From contig OX328125.1 of assembly GCA_946811695.1 (NCBI GenBank), forward strand, positions 104,825,876 through 104,889,875: DNA of 64,000 nucleotides, written 5' to 3'. Both the position numbers and the translations under genes were made by a program. The notes beneath the pieces were generated by a model. It ran no database searches. It saw only the letters and a program-made list of their open reading frames with translations, and was not told the DNA's origin. Below are positions 23,966 through 35,753 of the stretch, one piece after another. The DNA comes from Gonocerus acuteangulatus. Taxonomy: Eukaryota; Arthropoda; Insecta; Hemiptera; Coreidae. Position 1 is the first letter of the stretch. Every line of letters begins with the position of its first letter.

Positions 23966-25241
23966 TGTAAATGTTATGGAATAACTGCTCTAGAAAGTTT
24001 TAAAACACTCAGTCTGGACTATGAACAGACTATCAGTGGACATTAATTTACTTCATGTTAAGCAATATGTGTTTTTAAAAATTCTACGATGTATGTGTTC
24101 TAAATGTAATTGTAAATATTTATATTTTTGAGGGGGCTACCATGCGCCTAGATCCTGCATTCTTGTTTTCTGATACTGTTACAAATTTTTATTTTTGGAA
24201 GATAAAAAAATATGAATAATTTTTACTACCATACTAAACTTATACATATCTAATTCTTTTTATGATTTCTTCATGGGGTATAATATTGTTCTTAATACGG
24301 AATTCTCCTGTAGTTAAGTTTTTAACGTTATATTTTACAGAAATTGAATCCTGCTTCATCATACTAATGTGTTATCCTTTTAAAATTTTGGAAAAAATTA
24401 TTATCAAATGAGCAACATTCTGTTGAAGGGAGATGTGATTCTTGCAAAATAAAATGTTAAAATATTTTGGGAATGCCTTATTAATACCAATATATATATA
24501 TAATTATTTGGTCCAATTTATGATTATTTTCATCAAAAAAGTAGGTGATTGGTTCAAGTAGTATATAGAAAATCGTCCATAGTATTGTCATAAAATCCGG
24601 TCGATTTACACAGATTGATAGTTATTACAGAATTATAATGAAAATGACCTCCTAAAGGAACGGCGTTAATGACTTTAAAGTTGACATGCTATTATAAAAA
24701 ATAAATAAAAAAAAAAAATCCTGTCTTAGCTGAAAACATTTATCCAAGTAACAAGGTTCCCCCCACTAGCATTGTGAGAACTGAATGAGTAAACAAGTAT
24801 GGCAGTAACACTTGGTAAATAAATGTTTTTGATTTGAAAATTATTTTGATATCTTCAATTTAATAGGCAAACAAATTAGTAATCTCAAGTTCATCTCTTG
24901 ATTGACTAATTGAAAAGCAATTATCAACCAATCCATATTTATTAAGGTTTTAACACTAATAATATAATATTGTTATTAAATAATATGTTGACTTATTTTT
25001 TTAAAAAAATCTTTTAAGCAAGCAATATTTTTAGGGCACTGTTGAGCCCTAACAACTCATCCTTATTGCTATGTTAAAATTACATTGATATAATATAAAA
25101 CACAATCAACTATTATTAAAATCACGAAATGAAATAGTCAAAAACTATAAAAACTGAAAATATAAAACGAGTAAATATCCAGTTTTTTTTATTTCCCTTT
25201 GTTAGCGAACATTAATGTATACGTGGAATGTAGCTAAAAAT
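23966..25241. other. long AT-rich stretch, no gene seen
   Basis: About 1.3 kb without a supported exon, inverted repeat or array. One short (TA)n lies near 24490. Confidence 0.45.
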
Positions 25242-25253
25242 ATTCTTAAGAAG

Positions 25254-25918
25254 TATTTATATTTTATAGTGACCCAATCTTCTTCAATCCAATATTTTTC
25301 AGGCGGAAGGTCAATAAAAGAGAATTAACAAAGTTAATTCATTTACTTTTTCTTGCTCTACATGTTTCACGCCTCAGGTGCCTCTTCAGGAGCCAAAAAC
25401 TCAATAAACTAAAACTTACAGCCTAATTGTATTAAGGCGAACCTTCCTGTACAATGGCCACGTCCAATATGAGGTTACTATTACCTACTTATAGTGTCGA
25501 TCAGCTGTGTAAAATCGATAGATTCCAAAAATCGATTATCCATAATAAAATGAATTTTTATATTTTGTCAAGGGATAAAAGTTAATTAAATTTTATTTAG
25601 CAAATTGAAAAATATACTATTTAAATATTTTATATCAGTTTTTTGGTTAACTATTTTCTTCCTGTTTTTTAATATGTGAATGTTTTCCTTCATTTTTCTT
25701 TTTTTCAAATTTCTTTCCTTCTCTATAATTTCTACATTTGCAAAGTCACATGCTTATATTTTATGGAATGGTTAGCCAGAGCAGTTTTATTATCCTGATC
25801 ATCCACATTTTTGGCGTGTGCCAAACATTTTGAGGTGTGAAACATGTAGAGCAAGAACAAATAAATGAATTGACTCTGTTAATTCTCTTTTATTGACCTT
25901 CCGCCTGAAAAATATTGG
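25254..25918. mobile_element. inverted element with 12-bp target duplication (family 1)
   Basis: An exact 12-bp duplication ATTCTTAAGAAG lies at 25242-25253 and 25919-25930. Inverted arms share 'caatatttttcaggcggaag' and 'gtcaataaaagagaattaac'. The minus strand of the left arm (25355-25390) carries CTCCTGAAGA, one base, a GCACC/GGCGT hairpin and GAAACATGTAGAG. The right arm keeps only the second half ('gaggtgtgaaacatgtagag'). Clearly the same family as 47085-47452. Non-coding. Confidence 0.8.
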
Positions 25919-25930
25919 ATTCTTAAGAAG

Positions 25931-27134
25931 CAAATGAGTAAAATTAATTAAATAAACAAATATCCTTTGAACTCTTATATCAGTAATGGAGGATTTGAGG
26001 CACTCCCCCATGGGCGTATATAGGAGGGCTGCAGCCCCCCCCCCCCCCCCCATTTTTTTTTTATTTCTTCGGTAAAAATGTATCATAAAACCCTTAAAAA
26101 TAAATTAAATAAGACCACTTGGTTCAGAAATACCTAATAGTCTTTTAATTGGTTTAATAGTGTTTTAGTTGGCTAACTATTGCAAGTTCTAGATTGTTAG
26201 TATTTCATACCCCGGAAATGCTTCCAGCCCCCCCATTCCCAAAGATAGAATTTGTCAGAGTTTGGTCATGATATCTTAACAAAACTACATTTTTTATAGG
26301 AAAATGAGAATTATTTTTAGGTGACGTTTTGGCTGAAATTCAAGCCTTCTTTTTACCACTTCTTCTTCAAGCCTTTGTATTAACAATGTCCTCTTTGTTT
26401 TACAGCCCTAATTATCCTACCATCCTAATACTTAATGTCTATCCTTATCTTCCCAATCCCACCCAGACAATCCTCCCAGGCAGCTTAAGAGACAGTGGTC
26501 ACTAAAATATGATCATTAAAATGAGACAATTCAGTAAGTGCCAACAATGGTTGGCTTCTTCCAAATTTTGTATGTTTTTTATTTTATTTTACTTTTACCG
26601 TTTCGGTCAACTAGTACATAACAAATACCTACATCAACAAACTTGATCATTGTACTGATAATAATTTGTACAGATTTGAAATAAATAAATTTAAAAAATA
26701 TTGTATTAGGATACCACAACCCTGACAAATTCTACCTTGGCATTTGAGAGGAGAATTCCCTTGTAGACCCATAGTTTTCAGATCCTGGAAAAAATGTCTG
26801 CTACTCTCAAGCTTCATACTAGCCTAAGAGTATTTTTTTTATTTGCTTCTTATTCTAAGACTAAGGCTGACCGACCTCGAGATTATTTATATATTTATTT
26901 ATTTATCATTTACAACAATTACAGCCTCAGCCAAATCAAATTGTAGTCATACAATTTACAATTAGAAAATGAGCTGAAAATAGTTAGCCTTCGAGTTAAT
27001 AAGAACTCAAAGTAATAGTTGAGGTGGGGTGTTTTTGAAAAAAATCTATAATTTGGAAGGGTTAAATTAAGGTTACTGAATCATCCAAATTATTTTTTAT
27101 TATCCAATGTAATACAACATTTTGGACTTCATTG

Positions 27135-27208
<74 letters not shown>

Positions 27209-27227
27209 GGCGCATCTACATCTAGGT
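25931..27227. repeat. tandem duplication, first unit (1297 bp)
   Basis: Nearly identical to 27228-28524. It begins at the base after the target duplication of the inverted element and ends inside a SINE tail ('gcgcatctacatctaggt'), where the second unit starts. It contains a C-run (26034-26050) and a T-tract of about 70 (27136-27206) that is the SINE's poly(A) on the minus strand. No coding potential. Near-identity suggests a very recent event or an assembly artefact. Confidence 0.9.
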
Positions 27228-28429
27228 CAAATGAGTAAAATTAATTAAATAAACAAATATCCTTTGAACTCTTATATCAGTAATGGAGGATTTGAGGCAC
27301 TCCCCCATGGGCGTATATAGGAGGGCTGCAGCCCCCCCCCCCCCCAATTTTTTTTTTATTTCTTCGGTAAAAATGTATCATAAAACCCTTAAAAATAAAT
27401 TAAATAAGACCACTTGGTTCAGAAATACCTAATAGTCTTTTAATTGGTTTAATAGTGTTTTAGTTGGCTAACTATTGCAAGTTCTAGATTGTTAGTATTT
27501 CATACCCCGGAAATGCTTCCAGCCCCCCCATTCCCAAAGATAGAATTTGTCAGAGTTTGGTCATGATATCTTAACAAAACTACATTTTTTATAGGAAAAT
27601 GAGAATTATTTTTAGGTGACGTTTTGGCTGAAATTCAAGCCTTCTTTTTACCACTTCTTCTTCAAGCCTTTGTATTAACAATGTCCTCTTTGTTTTACAG
27701 CCCTAATTATCCTACCATCCTAATACTTAATGTCTATCCTTATCTTCCCAATCCCACCCAGACAATCCTCCCAGGCAGCTTAAGAGACAGTGGTCACTAA
27801 AATATGATCATTAAAATGAGACAATTCAGTAAGTGCCAACAATGGTTGGCTTCTTCCAAATTTTGTATGTTTTTTATTTTATTTTACTTTTACCGTTTCG
27901 GTCAACTAGTACATAACAAATACCTACATCAACAAACTTGATCATTGTACTGATAATAATTTGTACAGATTTGAAATAAATAAATTTAAAAAATATTGTA
28001 TTAGGATACCACAACCCTGACAAATTCTACCTTGGCATTTGAGAGGAGAATTCCCTTGTAGACCCATAGTTTTCAGATCCTGGAAAAAATGTCTGCTACT
28101 CTCAAGCTTCATACTAGCCTAAGAGTATTTTTTTTATTTGCTTCTTATTCTAAGACTAAGGCTGACCGACCTCGAGATTATTTATATATTTATTTATTTA
28201 TCATTTACAACAATTACAGCCTCAGCCAAATCAAATTGTAGTCATACAATTTACAATTAGAAAATGAGCTGAAAATAGTTAGCCTTCGAGTTAATAAGAA
28301 CTCAAAGTAATAGTTGAGGTGGGGTGTTTTTGAAAAAAATCTATAATTTGGAAGGGTTAAATTAAGGTTACTGAATCATCCAAATTATTTTTTATTATCC
28401 AATGTAATACAACATTTTGGACTTCATTG

Positions 28430-28504
<75 letters not shown>

Positions 28505-28524
28505 GGCGCATCTACATCTAGGTC
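27228..28524. repeat. tandem duplication, second unit
   Basis: Second copy of the 1297-bp unit. It differs from the first mainly in homopolymer lengths, and it continues without break into the complete SINE. The unit also contains a weak GACGTTTTGGC / GAAGAAG hairpin relative near 26322 and 27619. Confidence 0.9.
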
Positions 28525-28667
28525 ATTAGCACCGACATCCAGGGTGCAGCGAGGAATTTTACCAGCAAGCCGTGGGATGATAAAATTCCTGCCGGAGGTT
28601 GGGAATCGAACCCACCATCTCCTGCATATGAATCCAAGGCGCTAGCCATTAGACCACGGGAGACCCC
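28435..28667 (-). repeat. tRNA-derived SINE (type 1), complete
   Basis: Minus-strand element with an 11-bp target duplication TCATTGTCTTT (28424-28434 and 28668-28678). The head GGTCTCCCGTGGTCTAATGG carries box A; box B is GGTTCGATTCCC. The body ends 'tagatgtagatgcgccgt' before a poly(A) of about 70. Same family as 50438-50621. Confidence 0.92.
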
Positions 28668-28678
28668 TCATTGTCTTT

Positions 28679-29097
28679 ATTCAAGCATAATACTGTAATT
28701 TCACAATTTTAAGTAATATTTGTTATTAATTATCACTAATTTTGGTATTAAATTACAAGACAATATTAATATCCGGCCGTACCTTCAAGCAATTATAGGT
28801 ACATCTAGGGCCATGCCAAATAATGCCTACCTTCATCCATAATTTACATGGAGTATTTCTAGCTCAGTAAATAAAAAAAAAAAATAAATAAATAAAAATA
28901 ATTTCGTTTAGAGCCGTCTGCTCAAATTCAGGAACATGAATATGCTTTAGCTCCATCCAACAAACCTATGTAATGTATTGTATAAAATACAGTCTTACTT
29001 TTCGTACATGGCAACCCCACCAGCGTGAACGCAAATGGACACACGTTTTTTTCAGTTTAGTCATTGCTAAAGTATATTTTTGGTACAAAATCAGTCC
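28679..29097. other. no gene seen
   Basis: AT-rich DNA without supported structure. Confidence 0.4.
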
Positions 29098-29430
29098 CGT
29101 AATAGGCCACAAGGGCCTTGAGGGGCAGATACTATTAAGGTATCTGATTCATGACCATACGGCACACTAGGGAGATAGTTTGGTCTGTACTATGCTCTGG
29201 CCGCCTGATTTTCCCCTTGCCGCTTCGACTGCTAGGATCATTAGCACCAAGGTACCCATTAATAAATTAATTAAAGGCTGAGTTGGCCTAGGGATGGTCA
29301 GGGAGGCTAAATCCAATCCATGAACAAAGACACTAGAAGATAAAAATCTTTAGTGCTTGCTCGGGATTTGAACTCAGGTCCTCCAACATATATGCCCAGT
29401 ACTCTACCACTGAGCTAACCTCGCTCCCTG
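29098..29430 (-). repeat. tRNA-derived SINE (type 3)
   Basis: On the minus strand the head 'gaggttagctcagtggtaga' has a box A, and 'ctgagttcaaatccc' is box B. The body carries 'ccaactcagcctttaattaa' and 'ggccttgtggcctatt'. It shares sequence with 16341-16885. It retains a cloverleaf-like head better than that copy. Confidence 0.75.
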
Positions 29431-29507
29431 ATTAAATACTAAACATTTACTTTATTGTGTACTAGTAATCATGATGTCCTATACTTTTCAAGTTGATTTT
29501 TAAAGAA

Positions 29508-29790
29508 TTTTAATATAAATTACTCAATGTAACTTTATTCATATAATTTGGATGTTTTTGCAGGATCTTTGGCAGCTTTCTTTCACTATTAATGCCAGAA
29601 AGTGGTAAATGCCCAAAATATGCCAGTTAGGTGATCATGCGATAAATGTCACATTTGGTCACCTAACTGGTATCTTTTAACCTTTCCATACTCCCTGGCA
29701 CTTATTGCTGAAGGAGGCTGCCGAAACGTCCAAATTATATAAATAAAATTACTTTAAGTAATTTATATTAATACCAACTTTAATGGTATA
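29508..29790. mobile_element. inverted element with hairpin motif (family 3)
   Basis: Inverted arms of about 60-80 bp: 'taatataaattactcaatg… ttcatataatttggatg' against 'ccaaattatataaataaaat… aagtaatttatatta'. The right arm carries TGCTGAAGGA, a GGC/GCC stem and GAAACGTCC, the same layout as families 1 and 2. Within the spacer, 'ccagttaggtgatcatg' and 'ggtcacctaactgg' form a second hairpin. Non-coding. Confidence 0.6.
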
Positions 29791-30441
29791 ATACAGGCAA
29801 TCCCTGGCTCGCTGAGCCGCATATGACTCTTTGAAGAATTATTTGTGGTTCTGGATAAATTTACCCGAGTCCCCTTTCCATTTTTGAGCATATGGAGAAT
29901 TAGAATTAACAGATATTCAAGTAGATCAAGCTCCACAATTAAATCGACTGAATTTTTTTGATTACTGTTGAAAGTTGATTACTGAATTTTGGAAATTTGT
30001 ATAAGAATCAAAGTATCCTGAATTTAAAAAGGCTGCAAATCCAATTATTTTAATATTCGGGTCACTTATTTATGTGAATAATTTGATTCCAGTTTAAAAT
30101 TCGCAAAACCCCAAAACCGATCACTAATATCTAACCTGCATCTCAAATAATTACTGAGAAGTGGTGTCATCAATTATAAAGAAAATAAAAATAATACCAA
30201 ATTATAAAGAATTATCAGGAAAAGTAAAATAAATGTGTTTAATTTTTAATATTTAAATTCAATAGAGGTATTTTGTAATTTAATTTATGTTTTAAATGTA
30301 TATAATTTCTGTGAAAAAATTGTTATTTTCTTTTTTGCATAATTTTAAAATAGGTATTTAATTTCGGCTAGGGAAAAATTTCAAATTTTGAAAAATGGCT
30401 CGGACTATTAAGGAGTTTGGCTCCCCCTGGTATAATACATC
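29791..30441. other. no gene seen
   Basis: AT-rich; I find no exon or repeat end. Confidence 0.4.
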
Positions 30442-30449
30442 ATGATTAT

Positions 30450-30541
30450 TAGTGACCGGATTTTTAGGATAAAATAAGCATCAAATTAGGTTTTTGCAAC
30501 AGGCATAATAGGTGTTTTTAGGTTTTTATTTAAAAAACTTT

Positions 30542-30574
<33 letters not shown>

Positions 30575-31302
30575 GTGATGAAAATGTTTCCATAGCTTCA
30601 AAAAAAAGGTCTTTTTAGGTTTTTATTTAAAAATCCATTTACGTTTTTTTAGGAGACAAAACAGTTTCAATAGGTTCAAAAAATAAGTTCAACCTATTAT
30701 AATTTACCATTAATAATTTGATTCATTTATCATTGATAAATTAATATGTATATAAATAGTGACATCAAAGTAAACAACAAATAACATTATTTTATAGAAT
30801 AGTATATTGAGAAGGGAAAAAAAAAAAAGAAGAGCAACTAAAAATAAAACGGAAATATGAGTTGTTTTTTTTATGCACCACGAATCTCGTTGCTCTGGAG
30901 GAACATCGAAGCCTTAAAAATGGCAGGTCCTTCATTAATATCCAAAGCGTTAACAACTGTTTTTATTTTTTCCCCAGCCTGTTAAAATGGGTTCTTGTGG
31001 AAGCGATACTCCTAGTAAAATTTCCCTGAACGTTTGGACCCGGAAAGATGCTTTTAAGAAACTTTGTTTGATCCAGGAAATGAGTTCATTGAATTGTATT
31101 TTCTATTTTAAAGATTAGGTCTGTCTAGGTCATTCCATCGTTATTTAGGTCATTTTAGGTGATATACTGAATAGGTTTTTTTAGGTTCTTCCAAATTTGC
31201 ATGAATGATACTACAAGATGCGAATCATATAAAAAAAAACGATCATTGTCATGTTTAGCAGAAAGGAAAAAAATTGGTGAAAACCTAAGAATCTGGTCCC
31301 TA
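30450..31302. mobile_element. hAT-like non-autonomous element
   Basis: 853 bp bounded by an exact 8-bp target duplication ATGATTAT (30442-30449 and 31303-31310). Termini are TAGTGACCGGATTTTTAGG and, inverted, TAGGGACCAGATTCTTAGG. The 8-bp duplication and short imperfect terminal repeats are hAT features. 'ttaggtttttatttaaaaa' occurs twice inside. No transposase. Confidence 0.85.
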
Positions 31303-32033
31303 ATGATTATAGATGCCAAATTATAGATTTTTCTGAAAAACTGATTATTTTCCTTGCCGAATGCCAACTATTCCTTTGATTTCTTATCAATATTTGTTTG
31401 ATGTGGCAACCAGATACTTACAATAATGAAGTATAAGTATTCTCAGATATCTATTATTATTATTTATTGATTTTTATGCAACGCTTTGGAGGCGATTTGC
31501 ATTTTCTTCAGTACGTTTTGGTAGAGGGCGATATAAAATGGTCTGTCAGCCCATCTTATCTTTAAATGAGTGTACATTCTTATTTTCTTTTTCTATGCTT
31601 TTATTAGAAAATTTGGCTTGGTATTCGTTTTGGTGTTAAATTTTTCTCAGATATCTTAGGTGTATATAAACAATTTATTATTGAATAATAATAATTCAAT
31701 AATAAATTGTTAGGTGTATATAAACAATTTATTATTGAATTATATTAACAAATACAGAATCAATTTTCATTAACGAAAAGTTTATAATGTTTTATCTAAC
31801 TTATGTAATTACTGTAAAATGGAGTCACATTATAACACATATTACATTATAGTACAGTATGGTAAAAATGGGACAAACCTCGGGTCGAACTTTTCCCAAA
31901 GAGAGCGAAATGGCAAATATGTACCTATATACCAAATTTTGACCCTTTGGTATCAGTTAAATGGAAATATACTAGAAGTATAAGTTTTACCAATTTCACC
32001 ATACTGTACTTTTATGACCCCATTTTATGATAT
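31303..32033. other. intergenic, with small inverted repeats
   Basis: 31640-31745 holds a duplicated 'ggtgtatataaacaatttat' with a perfect 'attattgaataataataattcaataat' palindrome between. 31806-32030 has 'tacagtatggtaaaa' against 'accatactgtac', a probable old MITE. A hairpin-motif relative (CTGAAGA… AAAGCGTT on the minus strand) is at 31483-31516. Confidence 0.45.
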
Positions 32034-32041
32034 GTGATTAC

Positions 32042-32840
32042 TAGAGCCCGGAAGTTAGGCAAGATGCCTTTTTTATCTGACTGGATATATTGAAGAATCA
32101 GATAGAAATAAATATGTTTTTGTGCATTTAGAAAGTGTAGAGATAATTTTTATTTTGCCTTTTTTGGCATCTGTTGCCTATTTTAAGATTTAAAGCCTCT
32201 TTTTGCCTTTTTTTCCTCGTTATTCAATTTTTTTCTGCGATTTAAACATTTTAAAAAGTACATGATGAATTTCTGTTCATTGAAGACAAATGAGGTTGCG
32301 CAAATTAAATTACATGTTGCCATCAGAAATATCTATTCAAAAGCTTGTTTTCCCAACCCATGGATTTAACCTCTGTAAATAACAGAGCCTTCCTTAGTAG
32401 AAGGAATACACAAGCTTAATGAATAGGAGGAAAGAGAGAGGATGAGGGAAGTACGTCACTTCTCCTTCCTCACACCCCTCTTGCTGTGACAATCGTGAAA
32501 TTACTTGGTATTCTGGATAAGATAAAGCAGAGGAAGTTTTTCCATGATGAAAAACATTTTTTTTGAGGTCTATGACAGTTGATACTTTGAAAAAACACCT
32601 TTTTGTTGCTTGTAACCAGGGAAAGTAAGAGTAAGTACACTAATTCTGTGATAAATTGATAATAAAGAAATGAATGAGTATTTAAAATACATATTTTCAT
32701 TAATAATGAGTGAGATTCCTCTTTGTCTTTACTCCTAATAAATGCCTATTTTAATTGCAGTACTGCCTAATTTCAGTATGTCAAGTGCCTTTTTGCTTGC
32801 CTATTTTAACCAAAAATGAATGCCTAACTTCCGGTCTTTA
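32042..32840. mobile_element. hAT-like non-autonomous element
   Basis: 799 bp. The left end TAGAGCCCGGAAGTTAGGCA and the right end inverted TAAAGACCGGAAGTTAGGCA are 18/20 identical. The flanking 8 bp are GTGATTAC (32034-32041) and GTGATTTC (32841-32848), one mismatch. It lies 27 bp beyond the stop codon of gene C exon 2, so it may contribute the 3' UTR or polyadenylation region. No transposase. Confidence 0.8.
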
Positions 32841-32867
32841 GTGATTTCTGTTTTATGCTAATCATTT

Positions 32868-33192
32868 TCAAACTAATTTGCAAAAAAGTTTGTTGAGACA
32901 ACTGGTTATTGTTTCCCTCAATTTTGTTTCTACAGCAACACTTTCTCCTTTGTGAAGAACTTCCAGGGTCCACATTTCCACACTGTCGACAAATCGCTTC
33001 GGTATTCTCGTGTCAGTGCTAACAAACTTTGGAGATCCCAATGTATTTATTACTTCTTCTACTAGAGCAGTGTTACAAGATGAATTTACATTGGTTACTG
33101 CAATTTTTATTTCTCCTCTAACAAAAGGATATTTAATTTCAAGTCCGTTTAAGACCTTTTCAGCTGTTGAAGTTAAGTTCTTTTCGAGATAC
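32868..33192 (-). CDS. gene C exon 2, group 7 allergen-like protein
   Basis: Acceptor 'ttattttttag' on the minus strand. The first base G completes ATG (Met) from the AT at the end of exon 1; then 107 residues to the stop, from YLEKNLTSTAEK to CLNKLFCKLV. It closely follows gene A exon 2: both have YLEKN, GxIKIAV/GDIQVQL, a cysteine after NSS/NST, IPKRF, DSVEMWTLE and a final cysteine near the end. The frame is open, but the partner exon 1 is broken. Confidence 0.7.
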
Positions 33193-33795
33193 CTAAAAAA
33201 TAAAATTGAACATTTTATGAATGATGTGTATTTTAATACAATTTCAAGCTGAAGAATAGCAGTATGTATATTTAAATGTTCATTCATTCCAATATATACA
33301 AAACATAGGTACATAAATAAACTTTATATAAATTATTGTTAATTGAACTATCCCGAAGATATTAAGAAAAAAAAAAAAATAAAAAAAAATAAAAAAAATA
33401 CTGGCTCCTTTCAACATCCAACATTAAGCCTAGTATAGACAGTGCGCGGCTGCTCGCATCGAGCATGCCTCACCACAACTGCCTCAGATTGAGGCATACG
33501 CTGTTCTATGTTAACTATTTCGAACTGACAATGTGAGCGGACAAACTACCAACAGTGACGCATGGATCGAAAAGTATTTATTAATATAGCAATTTTATCG
33601 CGACGAAACGTGCAAATCGCTGCCTCTGCTTATATAGTGATGTTAACAATTATTTAGAAAAAACAAAACGACTTAAGCCACGTTGGTAACTCAAAAAATA
33701 TATTAAAAGCGTTCAGAATATGTAAACAGACTACTACAAGACGGGAGATACGAACAAAACGACCCAACTGCCCCCCCCCCCCATTTATTTTTTAA

Positions 33796-33880
33796 TTAAG
33801 AAAAATATAACACCTGGTATCTGGTAACATATGTGTATCTGGTATCTGTTCCTGATACCAGATACACTTTTTTTTTAATC
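33796..33880. repeat. small palindromic patch
   Basis: 'ggtatctggta… tgtatctggtatctg' pairs with 'ctgataccagatacac'. Local hairpin in the piggyBac-like interior. Confidence 0.4.
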
Positions 33881-34100
33881 ATTATTCTATGTGGTAACTT
33901 AAATTTTAGCACCAATTTTACAATATAGGAAATGAATGTGATTAAAACCTGTGCATTCTTAACAGAAAGTATAACACCATAACCCGTGTTAACCACCGTA
34001 TTCTAGTACACTACATAAATAAATATACTCCTTGATGGAAAATATGTTACAGACAAAATATATGATACAGAGATAGACTTACAAATTATTGTTATATATA

Positions 34101-34959
34101 CAGTTGGAGATGGTTAATTCGAACTTCGATAATTCGAAATCGTCTTTAATTCGAATATTTATCTCGGTCCCTAGAATTTAGCGCATAAACAATGTAAAAA
34201 AATCGTGGTTAATTCGAATAAAATTTTGGATAGTTCGATTTTTTTACGAGTCTGTACCTCCAATTAAAGTTGACAGAGAGGCGGTCAATCTTAAATCTTG
34301 TCAAAATATTCTCCCCTGGGGTAAGAAGGATAGTAAGATACGGATGTAGGGGTTCCAGGACAAGAAGCGCGGCGGTCTCAGTCTAGTTCTTGGACTCTAG
34401 GAGTTCTGCAAAGTGGTGGGTCACGCTTCCTCCCTTCCAGGGGTTTTTATAGTTCCATCCTGTCGTTTTATCCTAGAATTCCCTCCCATCTTCATTTCTT
34501 ATTCAGTTATAATTCAGTCGGCGCCTAGATCTGTTGTATTGTTTGTGCCTTGAATTTCGGGCGTACAATGCAGTTCAGTGAGTTGTTGATTTAAGACGTC
34601 GAAGCCTACAAGTTATAAAACTTAAACGTTGTCGATAAAACTTTAATAGCTGCGATTAAAGAAGTTGAAAGAGGAATAAAGAAAAAATCTGAAATTGCCA
34701 AGGACTCCGGAATTCCTCCGAACACAATACCAACTTACCTGAAAAATAAAGAAAACATGAAAATAACTTTTTTTCAAAACAATAGACTTTTATTTTTACT
34801 TTTTTGATAAATTATTTATTACTTATGTATGTAAGCATCAGCGAAATAAGAAGTTCGATTTTTTAGCCCTTTATTTTCAAAAACCTTTGTAATTCGAAGT
34901 TTGGATAATTCGAACTTTTTTGTCGGTCCCTAGGGGTTCGAATTATCCAAGTTGTACTG
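34101..34959 (+). mobile_element. pogo-like element, deletion derivative
   Basis: TA duplications lie at 34099-34100 and 34960-34961. Terminal repeats start CAGTTGGAGATGGTTAATTC and, at the right end inverted, CAGTACAACTTGGATAATTC, with 'aattcgaa' repeated inside. The TA site, CAG start and 'AATTCGAA' phrases are typical of pogo/Tigger elements. It is nested in the piggyBac-like element. Confidence 0.85.
34630..34770 (+). pseudogene. pogo transposase N-terminal HTH remnant
   Basis: The frame reads LIAAIKEVERGIKKKSEIAK, then DSGIPPNTIPTYLKNKEN, matching the first helix-turn-helix (CENP-B N / psq type) of pogo-family transposases. Upstream and downstream codons are lost and the DDE domain is absent, which makes the copy non-autonomous. 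Confidence 0.8.
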
Positions 34960-35206
34960 TATTTCAAGAATATTTGCTTCGGGCGTTTGTGCCCATATCT
35001 TTTTAATGTATTATTATTATAATTGCCTAAACCCTTAATTAAATTATTTCTATTTATTTTGTATCGAAAAATGATGTGATTACGAGTTTAACTACAGAAA
35101 AATGTTGTTGTGATTTTGCATTGATAAAAAAATGACCTCAGCCTGAGGCAGATGTGTCGAGGCGTACTCGATGAGAGCAGCCGCGCACTGTCTAAATTAG
35201 GCTTAA

Positions 35207-35340
35207 GGATAATACCTGAATGGGTGACCACGTGCCGTCGGCTTTATAAAAGGATGGCAACCAGTATATAGCCCGGCGTTAGTAGCCCAATTGTTGATAC
35301 GCCGCGGCGTTAAACAAACACACACCCACACAAAAAATAG
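35207..35340 (+). repeat. 5S-derived SINE (SINE3-like), 3' part
   Basis: 'acctgaatgggtgaccacgt' followed by 'gccgtcggcttt' matches the 3' half of 5S rRNA. A tail follows: 'ataaaaggatggcaacc', 'tagcccaattgttgat', 'gccgcggcgttaaacaaac' and a CA-rich end. The same tail in reverse lies at 50826-50900. Starts immediately after the piggyBac-like TTAA. Confidence 0.7.
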
Positions 35341-35361
35341 TAAATAGAGAAGATCACTTAC

Positions 35362-35718
35362 ATAAGTTTGTAATATTCATACAAGCGCAGGACTTCATAA
35401 CCAAAACCAAATGTAAAAATCTGCGTACCATTTGCTGAAGTTACTTCCACATCACCGACTCTCTAAAGAGTAGTCAAGCCGTCAATAGTACCATTTTTTT
35501 GCCAGAAACTCTCCCGGGAGTTGCTCTTTGAAGGCACGTCTCCCCAATGTACGTTCAATATCGCGCAGTTTGTACGAATCGAGTTTCTTGACAGCGAGAA
35601 TCCCGTTAGTTTGAAACAATAAATCGTCGACAGCTTTATTCACAGCCCCTTGGTCAAGTTTGCTTTCAGCAAAATTGAAACCAAGTGGCAACAAAGCTAA
35701 AAGCACACTTAACGACAT
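35362..35718 (-). pseudogene. gene C exon 1, broken group 7 allergen-like exon
   Basis: Starts MSLSVLLALLPLGFNFAES, a clear signal peptide, then DQGAVNKAVDDLL and a run parallel to gene A exon 1 as far as LPGEFLAKK. There an A7 run (A6 expected from gene A) shifts the frame. In the shifted frame the match resumes (TIDGLTTL), meets a TAG, and continues RVGDVEVTS to YYKL before donor AT|gtaagt, the same splice phase as gene A. One frameshift and one stop in about 120 codons; either could be an assembly error, both together favour a pseudogene. Confidence 0.75.
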
Positions 35719-35753
35719 AACTGCAAATGGAGACTTTCTCAGACCATTAACTC

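Larger units (their letters stand above)
33428..35202. mobile_element. piggyBac-like non-autonomous element
   Basis: Flanked by TTAA at 33424-33427 and 35203-35206, the piggyBac target. Terminal repeats read GCCTAGTATAGACAGTGCGC at the left, with the right end its inverse (2-3 differences), extending about 28 bp to 'ggctgctc' and then more loosely for 50 bp. It lies in the gene C intron and carries a pogo-like element inside. No piggyBac transposase. Confidence 0.8.

Noticed and set aside
28427..28645. Frame starting with a poly-Phe run
   Set aside because: Read through the T-tract and body of a minus-strand SINE.
29570..29640. Exon starting after 'tttttgcag'
   Set aside because: It lies in the arm of an inverted element and the frame has no similarity to the preceding exons.
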